In this document: one piece after another, positions 51,792 to 61,176 of the stretch
Position numbering within the stretch: the first letter of the stretch is position 1
Layout of the letters: each line of letters starts with the position of its first letter
Origin: Vibrio gelatinilyticus
GTDB taxonomy: Bacteria > Pseudomonadota > Gammaproteobacteria > Enterobacterales > Vibrionaceae
Direction: 5' to 3'
DNA length: 64,000 bases
Assembly (NCBI RefSeq): GCF_022836845.1
Contig: NZ_JAJNNZ010000015.1
Coordinates: forward strand, 1 to 64,000
Program-made: the position numbers and the translations under genes
The notes under the pieces: model-generated
Database searches by the model: none
Told to the model about the DNA's origin: nothing
What the model saw: the letters and a program-made list of their open reading frames with translations, nothing else

Positions 51792-53267
51792 TTAAAGTAG
51801 GCGTTTGCGCTGACTTGAAGGGGCAATGCCCAATGATTCTCGGTACTTTGCTATCGTTCTTCTCGCAACCTGAATCCCTTGGTCAGCTAGTTGAGCTGCG
51901 ATTTTACTATCGCTCAATGGCTTGGCTGAGTTTTCCGCAGCAACAAGCTTTTTGATCAGTGCTCGAATCGCTGTCGATGAGCACTCTCCGCCATTGTCAG
52001 TAGAGACATGGCTTGAGAAAAAATACTTTAATTCAAATATGCCGCGTGGCGTATGCATAAATTTCTGGGTTGTGACACGCGAGATGGTTGATTCATGCAT
52101 TTCGACATCCATTGCAACATCATTGAGCACCATTGGCTTCATGGCTTCTTCGCCAAACTCAAAGAAATCATGCTGATGCTCAACAATGCATCGAGCCACT
52201 TTTAACAGGGTATCGTTGCGGCTTTCTAAGCTTTTAATTAACCATTTCGCCTCTTGCAGGTTTGAGCGGATATATTGGCTATCGGCACTATTACCCGTAC
52301 CCAATTGAGCGTATTGTTGGTTAACTTTCAGTCTTGGTACGCTATCTGGATTGATACTCACCACCCACTTTCCACGATCTTTGAAAACAGACACATCAGG
52401 CACAACATACTCGGTTTCGTCTGGCGTAATTTTACTTCCAGGGCGAGGATCGAGTTGCTGAATCAGTGCTAACGCTTCACGAAGTTCCGCTTCTTTAAGC
52501 TTAGTCTCTTTGATGATGAGTTTGTAATCTCGATTACCTAATTGATCGATGTGATCACTAAGCACTGTGCGAGCTTCGCTTAACCAAGGAGTATCTTCTG
52601 GAAAGGTGACTAATTGCAGTAGTAGGCAATCTTGTAAATTTAGAGATGCAACACCGAGAGGGTCAAATTGTTGAATGCGTTTACGAACCGCTTCAACTTC
52701 ATCCAACTCAAGATCTTCAATATCGGCACTCTCAAGAATATCCTCACAGCTCACCGATAAGTAGCCATAGTCATCGATGGCATCGATGATGGCCAGAGCG
52801 ATAGCTCGGTCGGTGTCACTGAACGGAGTGAGATCGAGTTGCCAAGTTAAATAGTCGTGCAGTGACTGAGTGGTTTCCCCCTGATAAACAGGTAAATCGT
52901 CATCATAGGCAATACCCGTATTGCCCGTGTTAGCGCTATAGACATCTTCCCATGTAGTGTCGATCTCTAGTTCGTTGGAAATCTCTGAAGATTCAATCAG
53001 TTCAGAACTGTCTTTAGGCTCAGGCTCACCAAGTTCCACACTAATTTCAACGGCCTCGTCTTTTGTGCTAGTAGACTCCGTTTTTTCATCGTTGTTAGGC
53101 GACTCTTCCTGACCCTCTTCTACCTCCAACAATGGGTTGGAATCCAAAGCTTCTTGTATTTCTTGTTGCAAATCGAGTGTAGACAGCTGCAGCAAACGAA
53201 TGGCTTGCTGCAGTTGCGGTGTCATTGCTAACTGTTGACCTAGCTTGAGTTGTAGTGAGGGTTTCAT
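51792..53267 (-). CDS. rpoN: RNA polymerase sigma-54 factor
   Basis: The 491-residue protein has the Gln-rich activator region I (LQLKLGQQLAMTPQLQQAIR, from residue 4), an acidic region II, and the C-terminal RpoN box as ARRTIAKYRE (Ile for the usual Val) near residue 470. Sigma-54 in Vibrio controls flagella, nitrogen use and quorum-sensing sRNAs. Confidence 0.97.
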   Translation of the reverse strand: MKPSLQLKLGQQLAMTPQLQQAIRLLQLSTLDLQQEIQEALDSNPLLEVEEGQEESPNNDEKTESTSTKDEAVEISVELGEPEPKDSSELIESSEISNELEIDTTWEDVYSANTGNTGIAYDDDLPVYQGETTQSLHDYLTWQLDLTPFSDTDRAIALAIIDAIDDYGYLSVSCEDILESADIEDLELDEVEAVRKRIQQFDPLGVASLNLQDCLLLQLVTFPEDTPWLSEARTVLSDHIDQLGNRDYKLIIKETKLKEAELREALALIQQLDPRPGSKITPDETEYVVPDVSVFKDRGKWVVSINPDSVPRLKVNQQYAQLGTGNSADSQYIRSNLQEAKWLIKSLESRNDTLLKVARCIVEHQHDFFEFGEEAMKPMVLNDVAMDVEMHESTISRVTTQKFMHTPRGIFELKYFFSSHVSTDNGGECSSTAIRALIKKLVAAENSAKPLSDSKIAAQLADQGIQVARRTIAKYRESLGIAPSSQRKRLL

Positions 53268-53312
53268 GCAGTGTTGTTGGCCTATTATTGAATTCTTTAC
53301 AGCTCTATTAAA

Positions 53313-54038
53313 TCATAGTCTGAATTGTTCACCGAGATAAACTTGTTTTACATGTTCATTATTGAGAACATCTTCCGGAGAACCTTCAGCGATAAGATGC
53401 CCTTGACTTACAATGTAAGCTTTTTCACATACATCAAGGGTTTCGCGAACATTGTGGTCGGTAATTAGTACCCCTAAACCTCGATCTCGAAGGTGCTCGA
53501 TAATTTTCTTGATATCGATAACCGAAATGGGGTCGACTCCGGCAAAAGGTTCATCGAGTAGAATGAACTGTGGGTTCGCAGCCAGTGCTCGGGCGATTTC
53601 GACACGACGACGTTCGCCTCCGGACAAAGCCATACCTGCACTTTTTCGAATGTGCTGAATATTGAATTCTTCGAGTAAATCTTCAAGCTTATCTTGGCGC
53701 TCTTCTGGCGATAACTCGTTACGAGTTTCTAGTACCGCCATAATGTTATGTTCTACGCTCAGTTTTCTAAAAATGGAGGCTTCTTGTGGCAGGTAGCCAA
53801 TGCCCATCTTTGCGCGGCTATGCATCGGTAGGATACTGATGTCTTTATCATCGATACTGATCTTGCCCTCGTCGCGAGCAACCAACCCAACAATCATATA
53901 GAAAGAGGTTGTTTTACCGGCACCATTAGGTCCGAGCAGTCCAACAATTTGTCCTGATTCCACTTGCAAGCTGACATCAGAAACAACTTTACGATTTTTG
54001 TAGCTTTTTGCTAAGTGGCTTGCTTTTAACAGTGCCAT
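53313..54038 (-). CDS. lptB: LPS export ABC transporter ATP-binding protein
   Basis: The 241-residue ATPase has Walker A GPNGAGKTT (about residues 36-44), signature LSGGERRRVEIARAL and Walker B FILLDEPFAGVDP. It drives LptFG to extract LPS from the inner membrane. Confidence 0.97.
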   Translation of the reverse strand: MALLKASHLAKSYKNRKVVSDVSLQVESGQIVGLLGPNGAGKTTSFYMIVGLVARDEGKISIDDKDISILPMHSRAKMGIGYLPQEASIFRKLSVEHNIMAVLETRNELSPEERQDKLEDLLEEFNIQHIRKSAGMALSGGERRRVEIARALAANPQFILLDEPFAGVDPISVIDIKKIIEHLRDRGLGVLITDHNVRETLDVCEKAYIVSQGHLIAEGSPEDVLNNEHVKQVYLGEQFRL

Positions 54039-54051
54039 AAAATATTAACTC

Positions 54052-54546
54052 TTATTCCGGTGCTTGCTGGGGCTGTAAAACGGTCGATACTCGTTCTTTT
54101 GAGCTGCCATCAGCAATCAATTTTTGCGACGTGATTTTGTAACGGATCTTCGAGCCACGAATAATGGAGTCATCTTGTGACAGCATGGCTTTATTGATCA
54201 TGGTTAACTGATCGTCTTTTAACACGTAGTAAAGCTCCATGGCTTCACCGTACAAGGTCTTTCCATCGTCGGTAAGTTGAGAGAACGTCGCAACGTCGCC
54301 ATAGCCTTCAATGATTTCGATGGTACCTGTTTCTGCATGGCGAAATACTATCACTTTATCTGCGTTTATATTGATGCTGCCTTGCTTTAACTTTACATCG
54401 CCTATGAATGTGACTTTATTGCTCTTCATATCCAGATGTTGAGAGTCAGAATCGATATAGACCGGTTGTTCTGAGTCTGTCGATAATGCCACTGCATTAG
54501 CCGAAAGAGTTAAACAAAACAAAAGGCTAAGGTGTGATAGTTTCAT
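54052..54546 (-). CDS. lptA: LPS transport periplasmic protein LptA
   Basis: The 164-residue protein has a signal peptide (MKLSHLSLLFCLTLSANAVA) and the OstA-like beta-jellyroll (VTFIGDVKLKQGSININADK, about residues 46-65). It bridges LptC to LptD across the periplasm. Its first 20 bases overlap lptC. Confidence 0.95.
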   Translation of the reverse strand: MKLSHLSLLFCLTLSANAVALSTDSEQPVYIDSDSQHLDMKSNKVTFIGDVKLKQGSININADKVIVFRHAETGTIEIIEGYGDVATFSQLTDDGKTLYGEAMELYYVLKDDQLTMINKAMLSQDDSIIRGSKIRYKITSQKLIADGSSKERVSTVLQPQQAPE

Positions 54547-55090
54547 ATTTACCTTTTACATGGTTGAATAAGACAGCCGTGTTATCGGCAAAGTTTCCTT
54601 TCATTGCCTGTCCAACTGTCGTGAATTGTGGGCCTAAGAGTGTGACCGTATTATCGGTCCAAAAATCACGGTTAGTGAGTTTTATACTCATTTGTACTGT
54701 CGATAAAGTATCAAATGCGGACTCGGGCAGTAAGTTCTCAGCCAGTACATTGTTATATAAGGTGAGTACCTCGTCCTCACCGAGAATGGCCTTATCCGCT
54801 GAGATTTCCCACTCTTGTGTCACGCCTTCTACGTAGATCTTGAGTATCGGTTCTTGAAATACGGTGATGCCTTGCTTGGCAAAATTTTCCAGTTCACTCG
54901 AAATAATGGTGTAACTGCGTGTTCCTGATTCGGTATAAGAGACGCTATCCACCATCGTGCCACTAAATGCCGGAAATTCGACATTTGGCAGTATGTTAAT
55001 CACTTTTTCTGGGGCTTTGGTGTACAGATAATAACCACATCCAGCGGATATGGCGATAAGAATAGTGTAGATTACCCGAGACATACTCAT
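54527..55090 (-). CDS. lptC: LPS export ABC transporter periplasmic protein LptC
   Basis: The 187-residue protein has one N-terminal membrane helix (VIYTILIAISAGCGYYL) and a periplasmic jellyroll (ISADKAILGEDEVLTLYNNV). It connects LptB2FG to LptA. It overlaps kdsC by 4 bases (ATGA). Confidence 0.95.
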   Translation of the reverse strand: MSMSRVIYTILIAISAGCGYYLYTKAPEKVINILPNVEFPAFSGTMVDSVSYTESGTRSYTIISSELENFAKQGITVFQEPILKIYVEGVTQEWEISADKAILGEDEVLTLYNNVLAENLLPESAFDTLSTVQMSIKLTNRDFWTDNTVTLLGPQFTTVGQAMKGNFADNTAVLFNHVKGKYETITP

Positions 55091-55644
55091 ATACTGAGGC
55101 CTTTGTGGCTCTCAAGTTCCCCTTTGGCTTCTAAGATGAGGTCACAAACTTCTCGTACAGCGCCCCTTCCACCTGGAGTGCGAGTCACAAAGTTGGCTTT
55201 GCTTGCCAGCAGTGGGTGACCATCAGCGACGCAGACTCGAAGCGCAACTTGCTCCATGACTGGCCAGTCGATAAGATCGTCGCCGATGTAGCCAGTTTGT
55301 TCTGCAGAGATATTTAATTTCGAACAAATATCTCGATACGCTTTGATTTTGTCGTCTTGTCCTTGGTAGATCAGTGAAATCCCTAGTGCGCGCATTCTGT
55401 TTTCAACAATATCAGACTTACGCCCAGTAATGATGGCGACTTCAACACCTGAATTCATGAGTGCTTTAACACCATAACCATCTCTGGTGTGGAAAGTTTT
55501 GAGCTCTTCACCTTGATTTCCCATGTAAATCAAGCCGTCAGAAAACACGCCATCCACATCACAAATTAACAGGCGAATATTAGCAGCAGTCTGATAGACA
55601 GTGGAATCCACATCACCATAGATGGTTTGGGTTCTCGGGTTCAT
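55087..55644 (-). CDS. kdsC: 3-deoxy-D-manno-octulosonate 8-phosphate phosphatase
   Basis: The 185-residue HAD-superfamily protein has motif I CDVDGVFSDG (about residues 30-39) and GYIGDDLIDWP for motif IV. It produces free Kdo for LPS. Confidence 0.96.
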   Translation of the reverse strand: MNPRTQTIYGDVDSTVYQTAANIRLLICDVDGVFSDGLIYMGNQGEELKTFHTRDGYGVKALMNSGVEVAIITGRKSDIVENRMRALGISLIYQGQDDKIKAYRDICSKLNISAEQTGYIGDDLIDWPVMEQVALRVCVADGHPLLASKANFVTRTPGGRGAVREVCDLILEAKGELESHKGLSI

Positions 55645-55646
55645 TG

Positions 55647-56615
55647 TTATACGACTCCTGCTTTAAGCAAATCATGCATGTTTAACGCGCCAACCACTTT
55701 ACCTTCTTCAAGCAACAAGAGGCCATTGATACTCTTTGATTGCATTAAATTGAGCCCTTCCGCTGCCAACATGTTTGGCGATGCGGTGGCTGGATTTTGG
55801 GTCATGACATCGCCAATTAAGGCGCTGTGAATATCGATACGCTTGTCTAGGATTCGACGTAAATCACCATCGGTAAAAATACCTAGCAGCCTTTGGTCTT
55901 GGTCGACAATCGCCGTCATCCCCAGGCCTTTTTGAGAAATTTCCAAAAGGGCATCTTTGACCAAAGCATCAGGATGCACGGTCGGCAATGCCTCACCCGA
56001 ATGCATAATGTTTTCCAATTTTAGCAGTAATTTTCGTCCCAGCGCACCACCAGGGTGTGACAATGCAAAATCTTCAGCAGTGAAACCACGCGCTTGCAGC
56101 AGCGCAACGGCCATCGCATCGCCCATGACCAAGGTCGCAGTCGTACTTGATGTCGGTGCAAGGCCAAGAGGACACGCCTCTTCTGGGACTGTGATTTGCA
56201 AGTGCAAATTAGATAAGCGAGCCATAGTTGACTTGGGCTTGCCGGTCATACTAATGATCACAATACCAAGACGTTTGAGTACCGGGTACAAAGCAAGAAT
56301 TTCACCAGATTCGCCAGAGTTCGATATCGCGATCACGATGTCACCCGCTTCAACCATACCAAGGTCGCCATGCGCGGCCTCACCTGGATGGACAAAAAAA
56401 GCAGAAGTGCCCGTACTGGCAAAGGTTGCCGCCATCTTCCTGGCAATGTGACCTGATTTTCCCATGCCCATGACGATGACTTTGCCTGGATTGGCCAGCA
56501 ACTTCTGGCATGCGTTTTCAAAGTCTGCGTTGAAGTACTGCTCTATGTGTTGAAGAGCGCCGATCTCAGTTTGGAGAACGGCCTTACCTGCAGTGCAGAA
56601 ATCGAATGAACTCAT
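55647..56615 (-). CDS. kdsD: D-arabinose 5-phosphate isomerase
   Basis: The 322-residue protein has an SIS domain (GMGKSGHIARKMAATFASTG, about residues 51-70) and two C-terminal CBS domains. It turns ribulose 5-phosphate into arabinose 5-phosphate, the first step of Kdo synthesis. Confidence 0.96.
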   Translation of the reverse strand: MSSFDFCTAGKAVLQTEIGALQHIEQYFNADFENACQKLLANPGKVIVMGMGKSGHIARKMAATFASTGTSAFFVHPGEAAHGDLGMVEAGDIVIAISNSGESGEILALYPVLKRLGIVIISMTGKPKSTMARLSNLHLQITVPEEACPLGLAPTSSTTATLVMGDAMAVALLQARGFTAEDFALSHPGGALGRKLLLKLENIMHSGEALPTVHPDALVKDALLEISQKGLGMTAIVDQDQRLLGIFTDGDLRRILDKRIDIHSALIGDVMTQNPATASPNMLAAEGLNLMQSKSINGLLLLEEGKVVGALNMHDLLKAGVV

Positions 56616-56627
56616 TTGCTTGGTTCC

Positions 56628-57593
56628 TTACGCTGACATGTTGGTAAATAGATAAATTTGGTAGCCCAAAAAGCATAAGGTAAGAATACCACCCTCAATG
56701 CGATTGATGCTTTTGGATTTGCCAAGTGCCATGACAACCAATAATAACGAAACCCCAAGCATGACCCAAAAATCACGCCCCATCGCATGTTCACTCAAAA
56801 TTGATGGATTAAGAATGCCTGGTATTCCCATGACGGCAAGGATATTAAATACATTCGAGCCAATAATATTGCCGACAGCCATGTCATCTTCACCTTTAAG
56901 CACACCAGCAAGAGAAGCGGCCAGTTCTGGCAAGCTGGTACCAATCGCAATAATGGTTAGGCCTATCACCAGGTCGCTCATGCCAAAGTATTGAGCAATA
57001 ACGACGGCACTTCCGACCAGACGGTCGGCAGCAAGTGGCAGTACAATAATACCGATCACGCACCACATAATAGCCTTTCTGTTGCTTACACCTTCCGGAA
57101 CTTCTGATTCTTGTTCTTCGAGTAACGCATCGCCAGCAGCTTGTTCGGATTTGCTGATCTTCAACATCATCAAAATAAACAGAGCGAACAGAACAAACAA
57201 GACAATGCCTTCATAATAACCCAGGTGGCTGTCCCAGAGCAGAACCCCAGCCAGGACGGTAACGGCAATCATCAGAGGGAATTCTCGACGCAATACGGCC
57301 GAAGAAATAGACAATGGTTTGATTAGTGCCGTAATACCCAAGATCAAGGCAATGTTGGCAATATTAGAGCCCAACACGTTGCCCACAGCGGTATCGGTTT
57401 TGCCATCTAATGCGGCGGTAGCTGATACCATCATTTCGGGAGCTGACGAGCCCATGGCCAAAATGGTCATCCCGATGATCAGTGGAGAGATCCCGAAGTT
57501 ACGCGCTAATGCCGCTGCACCATAGACTAATTTATCGGCACTCCAAACTAAGAAGACCAATCCAATAATAAGAAACGCAACTGCTTCGAGCAT
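56628..57593 (-). CDS. yrbG: Calcium/sodium antiporter YrbG
   Basis: The 321-residue protein has about ten membrane segments and two inverted alpha repeats, GSSAPEMMVSATAALDGKTD and GTSLPELAASLAGVLKGEDD, typical of CaCA exchangers. The ATG at 57593 follows AGGAATA; a TTG at 57608 is upstream of that site. First gene of the leftward kds-lpt-rpoN cluster. Confidence 0.94.
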   Translation of the reverse strand: MLEAVAFLIIGLVFLVWSADKLVYGAAALARNFGISPLIIGMTILAMGSSAPEMMVSATAALDGKTDTAVGNVLGSNIANIALILGITALIKPLSISSAVLRREFPLMIAVTVLAGVLLWDSHLGYYEGIVLFVLFALFILMMLKISKSEQAAGDALLEEQESEVPEGVSNRKAIMWCVIGIIVLPLAADRLVGSAVVIAQYFGMSDLVIGLTIIAIGTSLPELAASLAGVLKGEDDMAVGNIIGSNVFNILAVMGIPGILNPSILSEHAMGRDFWVMLGVSLLLVVMALGKSKSINRIEGGILTLCFLGYQIYLFTNMSA

Positions 57594-57788
57594 GACTATT
57601 CCTAACAACGCTGATGGGGGGATAATTAACCGCTAATTTTGACGCTTTGAATCTTAAAAGGGAAGTGATTCAATCAATAATTTATAACAATACTCTGATA
57701 ATTTCGTGTAGTTACTATTCTTGATACTGTTGTTACAGGCAAGTTGTTGAAATTTTGGTCCTAATTTGAGCTCGTTGTAAAAAATGTG

Positions 57789-57818
57789 TTGAAGCTTTTA
57801 ATTCACAGCGTCTATCCT
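57789..57818 (+). promoter_or_regulatory. Candidate promoter of the mla operon
   Basis: TTGAAG at 57789-57794 and TATCCT at 57813-57818 are separated by 18 bases, 50 bases before mlaF. The -10 is weak, so activation or another sigma factor is possible. Confidence 0.4.
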
Positions 57819-57867
57819 TATGATTGAAGAATAGATGTTCATCTTGATGCAAAGATATGGGAAGCGT

Positions 57868-58662
57868 ATGCCAAACAAGGACTTGGTTAGAATGGAAAAG
57901 CTCTCGTTCACGAGAGGCGAACGCAAGATCTTTGATGAAGTGTCTTTGTGTGTACCAAAAGGCAAAATCACCGCTATTATGGGGCCATCCGGCATAGGTA
58001 AAACCACCCTGCTACGCCTTATTGGCGGGCAATTGCTGCCAGATTCGGGGCATATTTGGTTTGAGCAAAGTGATATTCCAACCTTGTCGCGCAGCGCTCT
58101 TTATAAAGTCCGAAAAAAAATGAGTATGCTGTTTCAATCAGGGGCGCTGTTTACCGATTTAACGGTGTTTGACAATGTCGCATTCCCCATTCGTGAACAT
58201 ACCCAACTTGACGAGCAACTTATCAAAACCTTAGTGTTATTAAAATTGGAAGCAGTTGGATTACGAGGGGCGGCGCAGTTGATGCCTAGTGAATTGTCGG
58301 GCGGTATGGCGCGCCGCGCCGCGCTGGCAAGAGCTATCGCCCTTGATCCTGAACTTATCATGTACGATGAACCTTTTGTCGGCCAGGATCCTATTACTAT
58401 GGGGGTATTGGTGACTTTAATTCGTCAGCTAAACCAAGCGCTAAATTTAACGTCAATTATCGTCTCTCACGATGTACCTGAGGTGATGTCCATTGCTGAC
58501 AATGTGTATTTGTTGGCCGATGGTAAGGTTGTTGCTCACGGAACGCCTCAATCGTTACGTGAAAACGACGATCCCAGAGTCCAGCAGTTCTTACAAGGAA
58601 ACGCCGATGGCCCGGTTCCATTTAGGCACCCGGCACAAGCGATTGAAAAGGAGCTGTTCTGA
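57868..58662 (+). CDS. mlaF: Phospholipid ABC transporter ATP-binding protein MlaF
   Basis: The 264-residue ATPase has Walker A GPSGIGKTT, signature LSGGMARRAALARAI and Walker B LIMYDEPFVGQDP. It powers Mla phospholipid transport from the outer to the inner membrane. ATG 57868 follows GGGAAG; an upstream in-frame ATG at 57835 gives a non-homologous tail. Confidence 0.95.
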   Translation: MPNKDLVRMEKLSFTRGERKIFDEVSLCVPKGKITAIMGPSGIGKTTLLRLIGGQLLPDSGHIWFEQSDIPTLSRSALYKVRKKMSMLFQSGALFTDLTVFDNVAFPIREHTQLDEQLIKTLVLLKLEAVGLRGAAQLMPSELSGGMARRAALARAIALDPELIMYDEPFVGQDPITMGVLVTLIRQLNQALNLTSIIVSHDVPEVMSIADNVYLLADGKVVAHGTPQSLRENDDPRVQQFLQGNADGPVPFRHPAQAIEKELF

Positions 58663-58664
58663 TT

Positions 58665-59447
58665 ATGTTTATGGATGTGGTACAGCAGCTTGGTAAACGC
58701 AGCTTAGCCCTATGTCGTTCCTGGGGTAAAGCAACATTCTTATTGTTCGGAGCGATCGTTTCCAAACCCGATCCGGTTAAAGCCTTTCCATTGCTGATAA
58801 AACAGCTGTACAGCGTTGGTGTTCAATCATTGGCGATTATTCTCGTTTCTGGTCTGTTTATCGGCATGGTATTGAGCCTACAAGGCTACGTGGTGCTGGT
58901 GGATTACGGTGCGGAGGGCAGTCTTGGTCAAATGGTGGCGCTCTCTTTGTTAAGAGAGCTCGGTCCGGTGGTCACCGCTTTATTGTTTGCTGGACGAGCA
59001 GGTTCTGCATTAACCGCAGAGATTGGGTTGATGAAAGCCACCGAGCAACTATCCAGTTTAGAAATGATGGCGGTGGACCCAATAAAGCGCGTAGTCGCAC
59101 CAAGGTTCTGGGCTGGCGTCATTTCGATGCCATTGCTGGCGATGATTTTTATCGCTGTGGGTATATGGGGAGGACAGCTAGTTGGTGTTGACTGGAAGGG
59201 GATCGACCATGGAAGCTTCTGGTCAGCGATGCAAAGCTCGGTCGAGCTGGGGCGAGATATTGGTAATAGCTTTATAAAAAGCACTTTTTTTGCAGTTACA
59301 GTGACCTGGATAGCGCTCTTTAATGGTTACGATTGTATTCCGACATCAGAAGGGATAAGCCAAGCAACAACGAGGACTGTGGTGCATTCCTCTTTGGCTG
59401 TATTGGGGTTGGATTTTATTCTCACCGCACTTATGTTCGGTAATTAG
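58665..59447 (+). CDS. mlaE: Phospholipid ABC transporter permease MlaE
   Basis: The 260-residue membrane protein closely matches E. coli MlaE, with SLLRELGPVVTALLFAGRAG and ATEQLSSLEMMAVDPIKR (about residues 95-150). It forms the inner membrane core with MlaF, MlaD and MlaB. Starts 2 bases after mlaF. Confidence 0.97.
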   Translation: MFMDVVQQLGKRSLALCRSWGKATFLLFGAIVSKPDPVKAFPLLIKQLYSVGVQSLAIILVSGLFIGMVLSLQGYVVLVDYGAEGSLGQMVALSLLRELGPVVTALLFAGRAGSALTAEIGLMKATEQLSSLEMMAVDPIKRVVAPRFWAGVISMPLLAMIFIAVGIWGGQLVGVDWKGIDHGSFWSAMQSSVELGRDIGNSFIKSTFFAVTVTWIALFNGYDCIPTSEGISQATTRTVVHSSLAVLGLDFILTALMFGN

Positions 59448-59466
59448 TAAGACTTTAGGGAAGAGT

Positions 59467-59952
59467 ATGCAGCAGACACGAAAATTGGAATTATGGGTCG
59501 GCAGTTTTGTATTGATTGGTTTTTGCGCAATCCTGTTTATGATTTTTCAGGTAGCTGACGTAAAGAGCTTGGGTTCGCGCGATACTTATACTCTGAAAGC
59601 GCATTTCGACAATATTGGCAGCTTAAAAGTCCGTTCTCCGGTGAAAGTAGGGGGCGTGGTCATTGGTCGCGTTAGTGAAATCAGTCTCGAGAAAGAGAAC
59701 TACCTGCCAACCGTTAGTATGGAAATTAGTCGTGAATACGATAATTTTCCCGATACGTCGAGTGTTCAGATCTTGACCTCGGGTTTAATAGGTGAGCAGT
59801 ACATTGGCTTTGTACCAGGCTTTGTTTTCGACGATGAAGGTTACCTGGCTGATGGCGATCTTATCCAGGATACCAAATCGGCTTTGGTGCTTGAAGATAT
59901 GATAGGCCAAGTACTCTACAGCATAGGTGGTTCGGATGAGGGGGACAAATGA
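59467..59952 (+). CDS. mlaD: Phospholipid-binding MCE protein MlaD
   Basis: The 161-residue protein has one N-terminal helix and an MCE domain (KAHFDNIGSLKVRSPVKVGG, about residues 45-64). It forms a hexameric ring on MlaE. It overlaps mlaC by 4 bases. Confidence 0.95.
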   Translation: MQQTRKLELWVGSFVLIGFCAILFMIFQVADVKSLGSRDTYTLKAHFDNIGSLKVRSPVKVGGVVIGRVSEISLEKENYLPTVSMEISREYDNFPDTSSVQILTSGLIGEQYIGFVPGFVFDDEGYLADGDLIQDTKSALVLEDMIGQVLYSIGGSDEGDK

Positions 59953-60605
59953 TGGTGCAGTCGTTGATTTGCAAGGTAGCGTTTACGCTGCTTCTCATGA
60001 CCAGTTACTCGGTCAATGCCAGCACGGTAGACTCGACTCAGCCTTATGACATGATGCAGACCGTCTCTAAGGTGACGTTTGAGCGTCTGGCGAAAGAGCA
60101 AAGCCTTATCCAACAAGATCCCAATTATTTAAAAGTGGTTGTTGAAGAAGAGCTGATGCCTTACGTCAATGACAAATATGCCGCGCTAAAGTTATTAGGG
60201 CCTAACTTAAAGGGCGCTAAACGAGAAGATGTTTTGACCTTTATCGAAGCTTTTCGTGGTTATTTAGTCACAGCGTATGCGCAAGTCCTTACTCAGTATA
60301 CTGGGCAGGAAATTGTCTTTGGCAAAAAACCAACGATCACTGACAAGAGTTTAATTGTTGGCATTAAAGTGATCATCATTGATGCGCCTCGACCGAATAT
60401 TAACCTTGAATTTAAGTTACGTAAAAACAAGAAAACCAGTGAGTGGAAAGCATTTGACATGATTGTTGAGGGCATCAGTTTGCTCTCGAGTAAACAATCA
60501 GAATGGAACGCGAAAATTCGTCAAGAAGGGGTCCTCTCGGTGGCAAAGGAATTAGAAACTTTGGCTGGTGCCGACGTTCGCTTTGAGGGTGGCCAGAATG
60601 AGTAG
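59949..60605 (+). CDS. mlaC: Periplasmic phospholipid carrier MlaC
   Basis: The 218-residue protein has a signal peptide (VQSLICKVAFTLLLMTSYSV) and an MlaC fold (FRGYLVTAYAQVLTQYTGQE). It shuttles phospholipid between the outer membrane MlaA and MlaD. The start overlaps the mlaD stop (ATGATGG). Confidence 0.94.
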   Translation: MMVQSLICKVAFTLLLMTSYSVNASTVDSTQPYDMMQTVSKVTFERLAKEQSLIQQDPNYLKVVVEEELMPYVNDKYAALKLLGPNLKGAKREDVLTFIEAFRGYLVTAYAQVLTQYTGQEIVFGKKPTITDKSLIVGIKVIIIDAPRPNINLEFKLRKNKKTSEWKAFDMIVEGISLLSSKQSEWNAKIRQEGVLSVAKELETLAGADVRFEGGQNE

Positions 60606-60903
60606 TTCGATGAAAAGCTGGGTATTGAACAATGACATGCTAAGCTTCTCGGGCCAGTTAGACAGAGAGGTCGTGCCACTTTTGTGGCGTGATCTCAAGC
60701 AGCTTAAATATGCGCAAAATGAGCTTTTGGTCTCACTTGAGAAGGTTGAGCGCATAGACTCTGCCGGAATGGTGATGCTAATTCACTTAATAGAGCATGC
60801 AAAAAGTCAAAATTGTCATATAATGCTCAGCTTCGTGCCTGAGCAACTGATGACGTTAATTCAGTTGAGCAATGTTGAGTCACTGATCGAGAAACATATT
60901 TAG
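60598..60903 (+). CDS. mlaB: Phospholipid ABC transporter STAS protein MlaB
   Basis: The 101-residue STAS-domain protein carries SLEKVERIDSAGMVMLIHLI, with the conserved Ser-Ala region (about residues 51-53). It binds MlaF and is needed for complex activity. The ATG at 60598 overlaps the end of mlaC by 8 bases. Confidence 0.88.
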   Translation: MSSSMKSWVLNNDMLSFSGQLDREVVPLLWRDLKQLKYAQNELLVSLEKVERIDSAGMVMLIHLIEHAKSQNCHIMLSFVPEQLMTLIQLSNVESLIEKHI

Positions 60904-60912
60904 GAGTGATTT

Positions 60913-61167
60913 GTGGATAGCACACAAGTACAAGAATTATTACAAAACGCGCTCAACCTAGAAGAATTGATGGTTAAGGGCGAAGGCAGTCACTATGAAG
61001 TGATTGCGGTTGATAAGCAGTTTGACGGCATGAGCCGAGTAAAAAAACAGCAGCTTATTTATGGTCCTCTGATGGAATATATTCAGCGTAATGACATCCA
61101 CGCGGTTTCAATTAAAGCGTACACTCCAGAAGAGTGGGCACGCGATAAGAAGTTGATGTCTCTGTAA
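60913..61167 (+). CDS. ibaG: BolA-family protein IbaG
   Basis: The 84-residue protein has the BolA fold (HYEVIAVDKQFDGMSRVKKQ). BolA-type proteins pair with monothiol glutaredoxins to handle iron-sulfur clusters. GTG start 6 bases after AGGAG. In E. coli it stands in the same place between mlaB and murA. Confidence 0.94.
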   Translation: MDSTQVQELLQNALNLEELMVKGEGSHYEVIAVDKQFDGMSRVKKQQLIYGPLMEYIQRNDIHAVSIKAYTPEEWARDKKLMSL

Positions 61168-61176
61168 GGTTTTTTG

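Noticed and set aside
51767..51826. N-terminally extended HPF overlapping rpoN
   Set aside because: AAGGAAAG directly precedes ATG 51766, and the short form matches the usual 95 residues.
55957..56451. 164-codon plus-strand frame antisense to kdsD
   Set aside because: kdsD on the other strand is complete and conserved; the antisense frame has no ribosome-binding site and no recognisable domain.
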